From: Saccoglossus kowalevskii
Taxonomy: Eukaryota; Hemichordata; Enteropneusta; Harrimaniidae
NCBI RefSeq assembly: GCF_000003605.2
Contig: NW_003129357.1
Coordinates: 65,984-116,037, forward strand
DNA: 50,054 bases
Direction of reading: 5' to 3'
Below are positions 27,061-40,109 of this stretch, in pieces. Position 1 is the stretch's first letter. Each line of letters begins with the position of its first letter. A model generated the notes under the pieces. The model worked only from the letters and a program-made list of their open reading frames with translations. It did not search any database and had not been told where the DNA came from. The position numbers and the translations under genes were made by a program.

Positions 27061-27919
27061 CAAATCAGCATCCTTGATCCATATTGCCGTTGCTAAAATA
27101 ATCCCCAAAGAAGATTCCGCTTCACCGTAAGTGTATTAAAGTATAGATTTGTTCGTGTTCTTTATAGTCAATAAAATCGCTTATATTAAATTGTTGACTG
27201 TGTGCTGATATTGATCGCTCCAAAAAAAAAATAATTCTTTGAATTGGCACTTATATCTAAGAGTTATACATCGTAGTACTTTGCGCACGAGGACGAGAGT
27301 GGGAAAAAGAGGGAATCTTTGATATATTATTGAGAAAATACCTGTATTGAAATTTTCTCCAACATTGCTTGATTTTCGTTTTCAGAGTAAATGTCATTGT
27401 AATTTAATATACCCGCTGTGAGATTTGGTTACGCCTAATTAATTTGGTAATCACTGAACATTTGTTCGAAATTAACACTCCGGTCTGAAAAATGTACATC
27501 ATGCATGACCTTGTAGTCTGACCTTTTTTCATTCTTATTTATTCATTCTCTGGTGAATCGTGATGTTTAATAAAGAATAAAATACCCGTTCAGGTTTTAA
27601 TCCGGTGATTGTAGTTGGTTTCATTATATAAAAAAAAAACGTTCAGGCACGCTGGAATAGAGTAAATCAACCGGATAGAAAATATTCTAGTAAGAATTGA
27701 TCTACAAACCCGATCACAGTTTTTTAAAGTCTACACTATGGCTAATTTATATTATGGGGACGAGTTAGGTATCCATTCAATTTGATCACGGATCAGTTCC
27801 CGATGTCATAAACACTTCTTAGCTTCTTTCGGGTAAATAGTATTTTGGCAGTAGTATTATTTTGTCTACGTTTACATTAACGTAAATCAGTGAGGACGTT
27901 GGGTAGTTTATTCTGTAAT

Positions 27920-28230
27920 AGTTTCTTGTTAGCAGCAACGTTGGTATATGTAACTTTGTCGTCATCGACATCATTTAAAATAAAATACAGACGTCGATTA
28001 TTGCCACACACCCGATAACGTTTCGAGAGCCGACAAATCTTCCGGTTCACGAATGGGCCACTGCAGACTGTTTGGAATACTTCTGATAAAATTAATTTTC
28101 TCATGTAATGTTTTTAACCCCAAAAATCCGAGGGCCGCAATGTTATTTAACCGCGGCTTGCATAATTAAAAACACGCTCTCCGTCCATAAAAAACTGAAT
28201 ATAAAAACCGAATTGTTCGTTGTATATACC
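27920..28230. repeat. Dispersed repeat, copy 1 (diverged)
   Basis: It shares ordered blocks with about 42,896-43,320: TGTTAGC(A/G)GCAA(C/T)GTTG, then CACGCCCGAT or CACACCCGAT, CACTG(C/T)AGACTG, and finally GGCTT(G/C)CATAA(T/C)TAAAAACAC followed by (A/G)CTCTCC. The minus strand is open for 75 codons here, but the same reading is broken in the other copy, so I treat it as an old mobile element or pseudogene rather than a gene. The family is not recognised. Confidence 0.6.
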
Positions 28231-29773
28231 AGTACACACAATAAAAAAGTTCATACCATGTCAATTGCTAAATTAAATTGAAAAACTTGCCTCTTCATTT
28301 ACAATATCGATTATATACTCAAACTATTTCTAATAAGAATACTAACCAACAGACGGAAAAGATACTAAATGAATCAACGGGACAGTGAAAATAGCACAAA
28401 TAAACTGGCGTAAGATATGTGCAAAGACATAAATTTAGTTTATTTAATTTATATTACGAGTATAATCTTACCGACTGAATACAAACATTTATGGTCAACA
28501 TTAGTATTGCACAATAACCAATATATATAATATATTGAATGGGCCACTATTTATATAAACGCAACACAAAACAGGAGATGTATTGACATGAGCTGACAGT
28601 ACTCATTATAGACGCGCATAAAAGTCAGAGACTTTAATCGGTGAGGCATAACAAAACACCCTGAAAGCTAGAATGATAACTTGTGTTTTTTTTCGGAATA
28701 CATAATTGATTTTATATTGTAATAATACCCAAGGCATTTTGCGTCTCACTTTCATTGTAGCGAAGTAAAGACGCAATCATCCATACACACTTGTACAGCC
28801 TTGGATCGATTCTTAGAGTAGCTTGTGGGAGCCAAATGAATTCACATTACGTAACGGGCGAGAATGAATGCCAATTTAGAAGTTGTCAACAATACATTTG
28901 ATACGTCGGGTTACAATGAAGTACATCGCCTTAGAATATTTCTCTGTTTCTAAGATGTTATCAAATTCCTGTAGGAGGGAGACATTGAGGTATCGATCTA
29001 CTTTTAATATGTGTTAATGTATAGGCATATTACATGTTACATAAAGAAGTGTTAATCTCATCTACACACTCGAACAAAATGCAGTTACGGATCTAAGCCG
29101 TATTGATATGAATACAGTACGAGTGTTCTGCCCGGTGCACACCGTTCAGGTAATAGGGAATGCGTGGGTACAAAATATTGCATGATTCAATTCTCGAAGA
29201 CGTGAACTAGGAGATCTCTTATAACATTCTATAATCACCAACGATCAACCAATGCATCATAAAAAACAGGGTTTCATCTATATGATCAGCAGAAACATAG
29301 ATTAGGTATACACTTGCAACCGGTAAATACACCATTTGCCACATTGCAGAAACAAATATTTAAATAAGTTTAACTTATATAGAACATTCGACATCTCTCA
29401 AAATATAATTACTTATTCAGTTGAGTAACATTTGTAAATGTTGATAGTCCTTCCTTTTTGAATCTATTTGATAATCGGGAAACGTATATAGATTCCACTA
29501 ACCACACAAGCAAGTTAATTTAGGTTGATAACCACACGGTGTTCATATACCGCAATGAATTGACGATATGAATTGAGCACTATGAATGAATCAATGCTGC
29601 CCGGAATCTAAAAGTCAACATGATTTACCGGTAAATTAAATTGTTCGATGAGCGCGGTGGATGGAAAAGCGACTCAGGTGATGTAAATACAGCACAAGGC
29701 GTGTATGTAATATTCGAATGAAGCACAGTGCTGCAAGAAATAAAGTAAAACTTATACATAGTGATATACTTAC

Positions 29774-30116
29774 ACATTGTCTCGCCGAGAAACCACGGTC
29801 TGTATACATAAGTCTCGAGCAGCGCAACCGGCATGCATATTACGATTACCATGAGATCGGCGATGCTAAGATTGACCAGAAAGAAGTTGGTTGACGCTCT
29901 CATGTCCGTATTTTTCCACACCACTATGCAAACAAGCCCATTACCGGCAATACCGAAGATGAAAATTATCACAAACGAAACAGTTGTTATGACTAGGCTC
30001 GTTAACGGCAATCGTATCACGGGAGCGAAACCGGTATGGTATGAAACATTACCGTCAATGGTCTGGTTTTCCTGCCATGTCAGGTTCAATATATCAGGCA
30101 GTACGCCGGTTTCCAT
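29774..30116 (-). CDS. Class A neuropeptide GPCR, exon 1 (N-terminus, TM1, TM2)
   Basis: First coding exon of a plasma-membrane peptide receptor, residues 1-114 plus the first base of codon 115. The ATG (30114-30116) has A at -3 and G at +4, and an in-frame stop (30150-30152) lies upstream with no other ATG between, so the start is well defined. The N-terminus has no signal peptide but three N-glycosylation sequons (N11, N17, N23). TM1 is about 38-67 with GN at 58-59 (N1.50); TM2 is about 76-103 with LSIADL and D87 (D2.50). Extracellular loop 1 has the conserved Trp (W108). The exon ends ATG T followed by GTAAGT. Joined to exon 2 it gives a 423-residue receptor, normal for the family. The sequence after TM2 (WFLGETMC) and the exon 2 motifs resemble TRH, ghrelin/GHSR and insect ecdysis-triggering-hormone receptors. 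Class A GPCR is certain; ligand is unknown. Confidence 0.93.
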
Positions 30117-31663
30117 AGTGGAAGTGAATGAAACTAGAATCGGTCTGTGTTATCTGTTACTAATGAAGATGGCAATGGGATGGCAAAGAAATGCAAAACG
30201 GTTTGTCCGCGTCATCCGATTGAGCAAATGATCAGTGGCAGTAAACGCTCACTGCTATACATGCATGCGCTGTACGACGCATGTGCAAATAACTAAAAGT
30301 GTCTGGCAATTACGCACGGGATGTAACCCAATGAGACACTGCGAAATAATATGACATGCCTCTTCCTCTGCCGATTGTTTGCACCAGTGTTACGTTTCAA
30401 GTTACACAATATCTGTGGAATAGGTATGAATGTCATTAGCGAAGATATTATCAATTGTCGATTTATCCAATGTTGTAAACAAAGACATGGAATATGTTTT
30501 CAGGTATAAATGGGTCTACCAAATATGTGATGCAGATTATCATGTCTATTAAATGCTACATGACGCTGAAATGGTCGAAATATTTTAACTTAGGATGAAT
30601 GAAATCGGAGGCAGATTGATACTTGATTCGTGATGAAGTTTAGGACAAATAAATCGCTAGGTTTTTTTTCTGATAGACTGAAAGATTGATTTTCCACACA
30701 GAGTGTAATACGATTCAGTATTGTGGACCACACGAATATGACCTGAATTGTTCGTTGAATAAATGCTAATGCGATGCCCTTTCTGTTTCATCAAATAATG
30801 GAATCGACTGCGTCTCGCACACTATTTACGCACGTTCCCGTTCATGTCCTGCAATCTCATGATAATGAAAGTGTGGAGTTCCTTAATCAGGTTAGGGTGA
30901 CAACATCATAGTGACAACACATGTGCCGTTCAAAAGCCTTTTTATTGGTTGGTTCCGCAGCTGTGTTCGTTTTTTTATGAATACTATCACTATTATTAAT
31001 ATTAAAAATGCAGGGGTATTAATTTATCAATAAAGTTTTATTATCGCTAATTTTCAATATTTTTTCCTTCCCAAATGTTGGTTCTTCGTAAATCTTATCT
31101 TTTTATCGTCAAGTCATAGACATTTTGACAAAATTTGATTGCTTTTGGACTTGATGTTTTTTTGCACGGTAACATAAAAGCGATAACACTTATTTATCAA
31201 TATCACATTTTGTGAAGAAAAAAGTTCAAAACGAGGAGAACAATTTGGTTTTCCACATAAAGTTAATGAGATAGGAAAATGCATCTTTAATTCAAGTAAA
31301 ATAATTCCTTTCCAAGATAAATTTTATCTTTTATGGGTATAGAGTACATGTAAGTACTAAAACTATAGTACACCCTTTATTATTAATATTTAAAAAAAAT
31401 AGGCAAACAATAGTACACAAAAATAAATATGGATTTGTTGAAAACAATTACTATAATTACAAATACTGTGACATTATATCTGATTTGTATTGGGAATTGC
31501 AAATCCAGGCAAAACCGCATTTTAATTGTAAACACATATTTGTTTAGATAACTCAGGACAAGTTGTCTGTCGCCAAGTGTATGGTTAACGATTACAGTTA
31601 GAGTTGTTCAAGAACGCAGGAGAGTCCACGCCTTGCAAAAGTCTCAATGTTCCCACGTTATGC
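30117..31663 (-). other. Receptor 5' flank / putative 5' UTR region
   Basis: Upstream of the receptor ATG. An AG after a pyrimidine-rich stretch (minus-strand CCATCTTCATTAG, ending at 30160) could be a 3' splice site for an upstream non-coding exon; this is weak. I see no clear TATA box. An open frame on the plus strand at 29833-30231 is only the antisense of exon 1. Confidence 0.4.
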
Positions 31664-31675
31664 CGCGCATGCGCA
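31664..31675. promoter_or_regulatory. NRF1-type palindrome CGCGCATGCGCA
   Basis: Matches the NRF1 consensus YGCGCAYGCGCR at all 12 positions, in DNA where CpG-rich words are rare. It lies about 1.55 kb upstream of the receptor ATG. NRF1 sites often mark transcription starts in animals, so this may be a promoter of the receptor (minus) or of an unseen plus-strand transcript; a plus-strand GTAAGT donor-like site follows at about 31,747. Confidence 0.45.
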
Positions 31676-34600
31676 CATGATTGTTTAGAATCACCTGCCA
31701 GCTTTGGAGATAACCGTGATGTTTTTGGATAGGTTGACTACGTTTCTGTAAGTAAGTTATTTGTTTGTTAATCTGCATGATAAACAAATCAAATATCTAG
31801 ATTGGGATCAAAATTTGTATGCAAAATAGATATTTATTATGCATGGATTACAAATAATAAATCTTCCATGGATGCTCATAAAGTTTCACTAAAGTCCGTT
31901 GAGGAATGAACAAAACCGCTCTGCATACTATCTTAAAATATGTTTATGTACCAAGTTTCGCTGAAATAATCATATTTTAAGCCAATCAATATCGGATATC
32001 AGCAAGCAATAGTATAGATTAACATACTATTAAATATGTTTACTTGAATAAATTAAATCGAAATAATCAAAATAATGTGCACCGTGATCGAATCATCGCT
32101 TTCATTATTATTATTGCAGTGTACTAGTTGAATTTGTTTGTCATGCGGTAACTTATACATATTTCTTTCCATTACTCAACCTTGACCCGTTATTAGGTTC
32201 TTATTGCGCTTTTGAATAATTCTGGCTGAGGGCCTCAGCTACACCGACGATGAGCCGAATGATCTGCGAACTGAAACATCGACGCTGTGCATTTTGGTTA
32301 ATTTTCCATTCAGTTTATATATATATTCTACCAAGATGAGAATCTCGCTACATTTAATGAGAACGTATATGTACTTGTCGCTTTATCTTGTAATAGCAGC
32401 AATATTCATTAATCTGGTATATCAATTTGCTTGATTTAGCTGACGTAAGATGATCAACACAGTTTGTCATTGGTAAACAGCATAGTGAGTGAACCATGAA
32501 CGCTGTAAATTTTTCGTCAATAAATAATAGTTGAAATTTAGGGTAATGTAACGTTGCTGAAGAATTTGTCCATACTTTTATGTATATTAATTCTTTTGTG
32601 GATATGTTGGTTACAATTGATATTTTATACTTGAAAATTACAAGGGCAATTGATTTAATATGTTCTGGTGAAACAACGAAGCTCTTTTGTCCTTCAAAAA
32701 TTGGTTTATTATTTTCGAGTCATGAAAAGGTCTTTGAGTTGCATGACATCATGTCCTAGCAATCGTGACCACGTTCATTGTTAAAAGTTCAACCATGCTC
32801 GGAAGAGCGTTTTATCGTGGCATGAAACTAATAATAGCATGGCGCAGATTAGCATATGTAAGCAAGAGTGGATTTCTCGCTTTTTCGCTGGTTGGACATG
32901 TCAGAGTGACCTTAATACAAGCACACTTTTATAGATCAACACTTATCGCACATATGAGGTCGGCGTGTTCCTCGTTACCATGCCAACGTCTATAGCAACC
33001 AACGGTAGAATAAAATAACATTTTAGTGAAAATAAACATTAAATACCATATATATATATGTATGTTCTTGACCAATACAATTTATACTTCGAATATGTCC
33101 TTTTGTTGACAGTTTGATGGGTGTCCCTAGAAACCACTGATATATCTATAGCCTTACTCCCAATCCGATCATGTTATTGGAAATTTAGATTAAATAATAA
33201 ATGAAATAAATACGGACTAATGATGCAAAGTTTTTGCCTTGCAATACAGATAATGCAATAATGTATCTAAATATATTGCCACGGTTTAGACTTGAGCAAT
33301 CCTGACCACAATAAATAATCATAATTACATAAACAAATTATTTATATTCATGCTCTTCAAATACTACGACATGTACTGTATTAATCTCATTTTCCCTTAC
33401 AAAATTTGACAACAACATTCTAGCTGTGTTCCTCAATTAATACATGTACTATATTAACCGGAACGTTCCGTGTGGAATAATATAATATAAATAGTATGAA
33501 AATTGAAGCACAAATTAAGTCCTCAAATAACAGTGCAGTAATATATATATATATATATATAGACACAAATTGACAGAAAAAAATTCTAGCCAAGGTGTTT
33601 CACAAATAATAAATGTGCTGTATTAATCTGAATGTTTTTTATAGAATAAAATAACATAAATTGTATAAAAATATCCGAATAATAGTGCAGTAATAGAATA
33701 CCAGCTAGATTTGTTTTTAAAAAGCGAGAAAACTACACAACAACATATCAGTTTACTACACGTAGGTATCTCTGAGGGCATTAATGACATCAGCTTCCCA
33801 TTATTAGCTGTCTACATTCTTGTTCACTTATTTCTACTTCTAACAAATGATTTATTTCATCCACAAATTACACTTGAATTTGAACTTGGCTGATCCTTTA
33901 ATATGATTTATAAGATTCCAAAATTTGAAGATGATCAAATAAAAGGTATTGTTAAAATTTTCACTGAAATTCAACAAATATCTCGAAAAACAAACAAACA
34001 AATAATACGACAAAAAATCGAACTCGGCCGAGATCTCAAACTGGTTAATATAATATCTTAAAATAATAATGGTTTTAGTTATTAAAAGCACACAAAAGTA
34101 CGATGAAATCAGCATCAACAGCAGACTATTTTCCAAGTGGTCAATAGTATTACAAGAATTTGTCCGCATATTGCCTCACTAAACTTAGAAACACAGGCAC
34201 TATTATTAGTTGAGTATTAAGCATGGACATGTAAATGGTTAGGAAACCCCTATAGTATCAATATGCATAAAGTATTTATCCTAACATAACATTGCTCAGC
34301 TCCCGCATGATGTTCTGTCATCAAAATATAAAAAATGCATTGGTGACTCCATGACGTGGTGAACATCTCAAGTGATTGCACGCAATATAAACGTTATTTG
34401 AATATAAAAATGTTCAATTATACGGGGAGTTTGTCGTCTATTTATCTAGCTCACTCGGTTACTATCGTGCTGCATCGTTCGTTGTCGGATAAATATCCTA
34501 TCACGGACTATTAGTGACATGTTCGTAGGTTGTTCTTTTTTTCTGACATTCATCGTCCATAAGGCCGCCGTTCTTCTTGCAATGCAAATACGTGAGAAGA

Positions 34601-35806
34601 AAATTCCGCTGCCCATTGCCGCAATGTAAATAGGTATTTTGATTGAATTCAATATAATATAGGTTACATGATTAACTTGATAAAAAAATACTTTCTCACT
34701 TGGTTAAATGAGCTTATAGATGACAAAAATGAAATTATGACTTGTCACGTTACATACATATTCATAGCTTCGTTGTTGGAGTTCAAATCATGTGACAAAG
34801 TACGAATTAGTTAATTGCCATGTCTAATCTTAGACGGTAATTGGTATATTTTAAAAACGCAGTTAACAAAGATAATAGTTTAAACAGTAAGTTACATGGT
34901 GATAGCCGCACAATTAGATAGCTTTAATTGCACACTAATAGTTCCCTGACCTAGATATCTACGATTATCTTAATAGAGTAATTACATTTCCTTGTATTGG
35001 GCGTATAATCTCGCAGCACTCTCGCGATTTGCTAAATTACGAGTGATTATGATGACCACCGTGGCCTGTTTAATGTAATTGGGGGCAATTACTCTACGGA
35101 TGTATTCTCTCCTACCACTATTACGGGCGTAAGCAACTGCATACGACACTTATGTAGCGTTTCGTATGTAGTTGTCGATGAAGTCAGAGATTTGCGCATG
35201 TCCGGTCGCTCGAAGCTCACGTTTATTACATATTATTTTTTTAGACTTTTTGTAGCGTAGCGTGGCATGTAATAGTTCGTATTTCATGTGTTGCATGTTT
35301 ATTTGGTCGTACTTTGTCTGTTATTGTTTGAAACTCTACTAAGTGATATTTTAGAGCCACACTACTATATAATAGAATATATCAAATTTTATCTAGTGCA
35401 GTCATTTTGTATAGGATTTTGATTAAGGACTAAATTTGTTGGTTTTAGCTATCAATATATTTACGCTTTTAGTGTTCATTGGTAATTGGATCACACGTCT
35501 TGCAGTTAATTCATTCCTTTCTAAGATCCATAGATGAAGAAAACAAACAGTGCACGGACGAGTTGAGATTAGGAGTACTTGAAATGATATATTGCATATA
35601 TGTGGCTTTACAACACAAAGATACGTCGAATAATGCAACTACTAGATAACAAATTTCCAAATAATCCTACAACATAAATAGTGCAAATCACAAAAAAATG
35701 AGACATTGACGTATTTTGTTATTGTCAGCTATGAGGTCAAAATTCAATCTACTTACATCAACCAATCAAAAATACCGGGATTTTGGTTACATATCATTGA
35801 TATATC
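31676..35806. other. Non-coding, no gene supported
   Basis: AT-rich. It includes a 15-bp palindrome GCTGAGGGCCTCAGC (32225-32239), degenerate direct repeats at 33.4-33.7 kb, a short (TA)n tract (33541-33560) and many short frames without recognisable products. Confidence 0.55.
33442..33697. repeat. Degenerate direct repeat, two copies
   Basis: 33442-33545 and 33610-33697 share the order ATGT(A/G)CT(A/G)TATTAA, a GAATAA(T/A)ATAA block, TAG/TTGTATRAAAA and AATAGTGCAGTAATA-like ends, about 168 bp apart. A third partial start lies at 33369. It is probably an old local duplication. Confidence 0.65.

Positions 35807-35904
<98 letters not shown>
35807..35904. repeat. (TA)n microsatellite ending at a gap
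   Basis: About 98 bp of pure AT dinucleotide run straight into the second N gap, so the true length is unknown. Confidence 0.98.
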
Positions 35905-35954
35905 NNNNNNNNNNNNNNNNNNNNNNNNNNNNNNNNNNNNNNNNNNNNNNNNNN
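35905..35954. other. Assembly gap (50 N)
   Basis: Exactly 50 N directly after a TA microsatellite; the gap probably reflects failure to assemble the repeat, and 50 is likely a fixed placeholder. Confidence 0.99.
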
Positions 35955-38852
35955 CGTTATCAGAGTAGCCCAAGTTTTTCGGTAAACTAGGCTTGATCGA
36001 AAGTCAGAATTTTACTTGTAAAAGAAGTATTGATAAATGCTTGTGATTAGAGATGTCTCAAGTGTGATTTATTTTCTTCAAAACAAATTCCAGACCGCTA
36101 AACATTTGTATATGTGTAGACTGAACTCAGACAACTATAACACATTTGAATTACGTGCGGTTGTTATAATAACGGTAGTATATGTATATTTATATCGGTG
36201 ACACATCTGTTTCATTTTCTATTCGGTAAGTGCCCTTCATAATATGAATGTCACATAATTGAACTTTATTCTTTTTTATTGTTCCGCAATTACTAGGAAA
36301 ATCTGCCATCTATACTTAGCAATTACTCTCAGCAAATCAGGAAGTACGTCACAGTATTTGCTCAGTGGACTGATTTGTCAAGTATTTAATCTTTAATGTA
36401 ACACATATTGCCATTGTTTCCAGAACAACGGCAGTGTTATCAAGTGTTTAGTAAACATAAAAGGATGCATTGTTGCCACGCGACGTTTTACACATACCAC
36501 ATTACTATCAATACTAGGGTGATCAGTATACAGCTGATCTGGACGTATGGAACCGAGAACTCTTCTAATGGCAATCACAAGGATGAGTTTTTATCTTGGC
36601 GCAACATACACTAATTACCACCGGTTAACCGTCGATTCTTTCCTGCGCAACTGTGATAGGTATGTTTGATGGTTAAAAACCTTTCACTTAGGTAACCGGG
36701 ATTCGGTCGTTTCCACGCTAGGCTGACAAAAGACACACACAAGCTTCGTTCATGTTCCCAAAACGATTCTCTGCCAAGTCCCTGGTTTTTCACCCGAGAC
36801 AGCATTAAATCCATCTTTATTTCTTGTCACCCCTTAACCAATTACAATCAGTATAAGAGACTCCAAGGCCTTGCCTTCAAACAAACAACCAATCACATGA
36901 AAGTTTTACACATCATAATCAATTAATTACTCGTCAAGCTGTCTAGAGAAAACATTTCTATACATTGTCAACACTAACTAATATTGATGGGGTAATAATC
37001 TCGCACTAACATTCCACCAAGATACTACCTTTTTTAAACTCGCAAACAACATTGGTTTAGAATTACAGCTACTGTCTTGTATCTTAAAAACTGCAGAGTC
37101 ATAAGATGTTTTTGGTTGATTTCGACCAGCTCGCCATCTGGTCTTGTCATTAACCTTTATCAGTATATGTCATGACAACCACTGTCAAACTGACTGAAAT
37201 ATAAATCATGATATTTGTATGAATAAATAATTAGGCGTGTGTTCGCCTCCATTACTGTCGTTCTTGTCATTTTCAATTACACCTCGCATTCCGAATCATA
37301 GGAAACCCTCACATGATACACTAGCAGTTATAGTACATTTTGTACCACAGGTAATATACATTAGAATTGGCTGCAGATTTTATTCTGTATCGAATTGTCA
37401 ATTTCCGATGGTCGATACTAGACCTAATTAATAATTCATGCTGGATAACTCAACAAAGAAACCAACACAACAGAAAACATAGTAGCCGCCGTTTAAAAGT
37501 AAAAAAAAAAACAACAACCTAAAACTAGTTTGAACGTGTTTGATGAAGGAATATCAGAAATATGGTTCTGAAACAACTAAAACTAAATTATCATTAGTTG
37601 TCAATTTTGAATCCTATCTTTCATCAAATATTAACAAGATCCAATGTTTGAATGAACCCGTCAAAGCACGACTATCTAGAATCGGATCACAGAGCAAAAA
37701 GTATGATGCATGTGCGAAGATTGAACATAATCAGAAGGCAATTATCTAAACCAACAACTGACTAAAAACAGTAAGTAATTCAGTTAGGGAAACATACACG
37801 AGAAAATATATCCGTGTGTCTTACAAATGCGGTGACGGGTATATGGAGATGTTGATTTCAAAACGATTGTATGCTTTCGGTTTCTGTATATAATAAAATA
37901 GTCATAGAAAATATGAGATATTCTGGTGTTAGTATTGAGAATTGCAATAGATGTATTTTCTAACATTGACCGAGCATGTGATTTATTGTGTCCTTGTTAT
38001 AATCGCTGACGTGCTTAAAAACTTGATGTCATACAGCTGCTGTCTAAGCGTGTTTTTTATACGTTTATAATAACCGCACAGCATGTAATGAACACTCCGG
38101 AGGTGCAGGCCTCGGCAAGGCAGCTAATTCCACAAATTTGTGTTTAATTGGGAAACATATTCAAATCTGTACAATCAAGCGTGACCCTGCTGGACATTTT
38201 TGGAAGTTTCTGGGTTATAAATGAAAAAAATGTATATTTCATGGCAACCGGATCTGCATCCCTACCAACATTTAATGGCTTCGGGATTGCATCAAGGGCA
38301 GCCTCATCTGAAAACTTCTATACATAACTTCTTTGAGTTATCAATAACAAAAAAAACCCAAATTGTTGTTTTCATTACAACCATCTACATCTTCCCAACA
38401 TCTATTCGACCCGACAGTACTTGAAGCAATTTATCTATATGTATCTATAGTTTGCAGGCCAACTAACACTACAGAAAAACTGAACATTCTTGACAGAGAC
38501 ATATTTATTAGGAATTGTTGAAAAACATTTTTACATGAAGCTAAGATGTTTCTCCAAGACACAATGTATTAAGATGCAAAGTGGACGAGCTCGTGTGCAT
38601 ATTGCAGTGATTGTCAATGTACGTACTATAACAATTAGAACTCACGCGTATTTTATAATTATAATTTTGTTTTATAAAACGAATACTTAACTGTGTGATA
38701 CAATTACACTATGTATTATATCAAACTTCATTAAAAAGTCGATGTTCTCGTATCAATTTTTTGATATACATTGTAAATAAATACGCACATCCAATCGTGT
38801 TCGCGCCGTAAATGGGTATTTAGCGACACACTACATCATTAATAAATGTCGC

Positions 38853-38864
38853 GCCCTCTAGTGA
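38853..38864 (-). promoter_or_regulatory. CTCF-like core motif TCACTAGAGGGC
   Basis: Minus-strand 12-mer matching CCASYAGRKGGC at 11 of 12 positions, followed by GC, giving the familiar CACTAGAGGGCGC word. Sequence match only. Confidence 0.3.
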
Positions 38865-40109
38865 TGGGCGCTTCTGTAAAGTGTAAATGACCCGGATGTC
38901 GTTCAAATTGAAAAATGTGGCAGGTTGTGGAGTTGATTTTCATCTAGAACATAATTAAGTCTCCCCAATGACTATTTCACTTTGATAGGAAAGGTGCACT
39001 TATGCAAAGGTGCTTTATATCGACAAGCTAGTCGACAATGGTGTTAGTATATGTATTGAGAACAGTACGCTTATTGATGTAAGCTGTGGTCTAATCGTAG
39101 GATTTGACTCCAATTTTATCTTCTTAAATGTAAGCATCTTAAAAAAACTGAAATTGTGTTAATCTATAATCTACATTTATTAATCTGTGACAATTTAAAA
39201 CTAGTATGGCGAAGGCGACCCTACATTTGTTTATTCCGGTATAAACTTTCGCTTCAGTATATAGTATATAATATACTATAAGGATATCACGAGATGTATG
39301 GACGTAAAGTATGGACGGTGTACGGTGATCGTATGAACCGACGCGTAAGTAATACGTTTTAGAATGAGTGCTAATGTGGTCTTTCACGGGACAACAAATT
39401 ATATTATTTTCAGTGCTAGGTGTGTAATATATGATATTAAACTTCGAGTTTGTAACATTGTTAAATACAAAAATACAGATTTTTTCATATATGCGAAACC
39501 CTGTTTAGTTTGAAAATATAACAGAGAAAACGAAAAAAATGTCAGTATTTTTGTACAACTTTTAAGTATATTGCATTTACTTCGAGTTCTCATCCATATT
39601 GCCGCATATAGCTTAATTTGAAAAACAAAGATAAACCAATACGAGAAGTAACAGTACAACAAAATAAAACATAACCAACGATACGCATCAGTAATAATAA
39701 AAAAGACGGTATAAACTATAGAACTTCGGGTTATGCCATCAGATACACAAGCACAGAGAACGATGATTATGTCAAAGTATCGATCAAAGCGACCAAGCCA
39801 ACAGAGTATATCGAAGTCTTTCATACAGGCCTATACATAAACACCCTTACATAAAGTGCGTGTTACTCTGTGCTATGCAGTAATATAATGACCACCGCCT
39901 GCTGCGTCATCACCGGTAACATGGTCGTTCAATACGAGCTAAATGCGTCACTATTGTATTTCTACACAGATTAATGGGAGTGATATAGTGCTACAAAAGT
40001 GTTAAAAAACACAATAATTCTTTCAATTAGATATGTAATGCAAGCAGTGTAAGCAGAAACAGTCATATAATAAAGATAAAGGTAGTTAGTGGTTTCTCGC
40101 GTCAAATTA

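Larger units (their letters stand above)
23200..29600. other. Intron sequence (5' half), no gene seen
   Basis: AT-rich DNA with no supported exon. It holds a G/T-biased stretch on the plus strand (about 24,330-24,490), a GC-rich hairpin (25874-25920), a consensus CRE palindrome TGACGTCA (27053-27060), one copy of a dispersed repeat (about 27,920-28,230) and a small hairpin TTGCGTCT...AGACGCAA (28739-28776). Confidence 0.6.

Noticed and set aside
29833-30231. 132-codon plus-strand frame opposite receptor exon 1
   Set aside because: Antisense shadow; the minus-strand reading has all GPCR landmarks and splice sites.
34018-34060. tRNA-like B box (minus-strand GAGTTCGATT)
   Set aside because: No A box at the right distance and no foldable stems.
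35706-35990. Tyr-Ile repeat frames
   Set aside because: They are translations of the (TA)n tract and the N gap.
36611-36814. 67-codon minus-strand frame in a GC-richer patch
   Set aside because: Short, no recognised domain and no convincing splice sites; noted only as a compositional patch.
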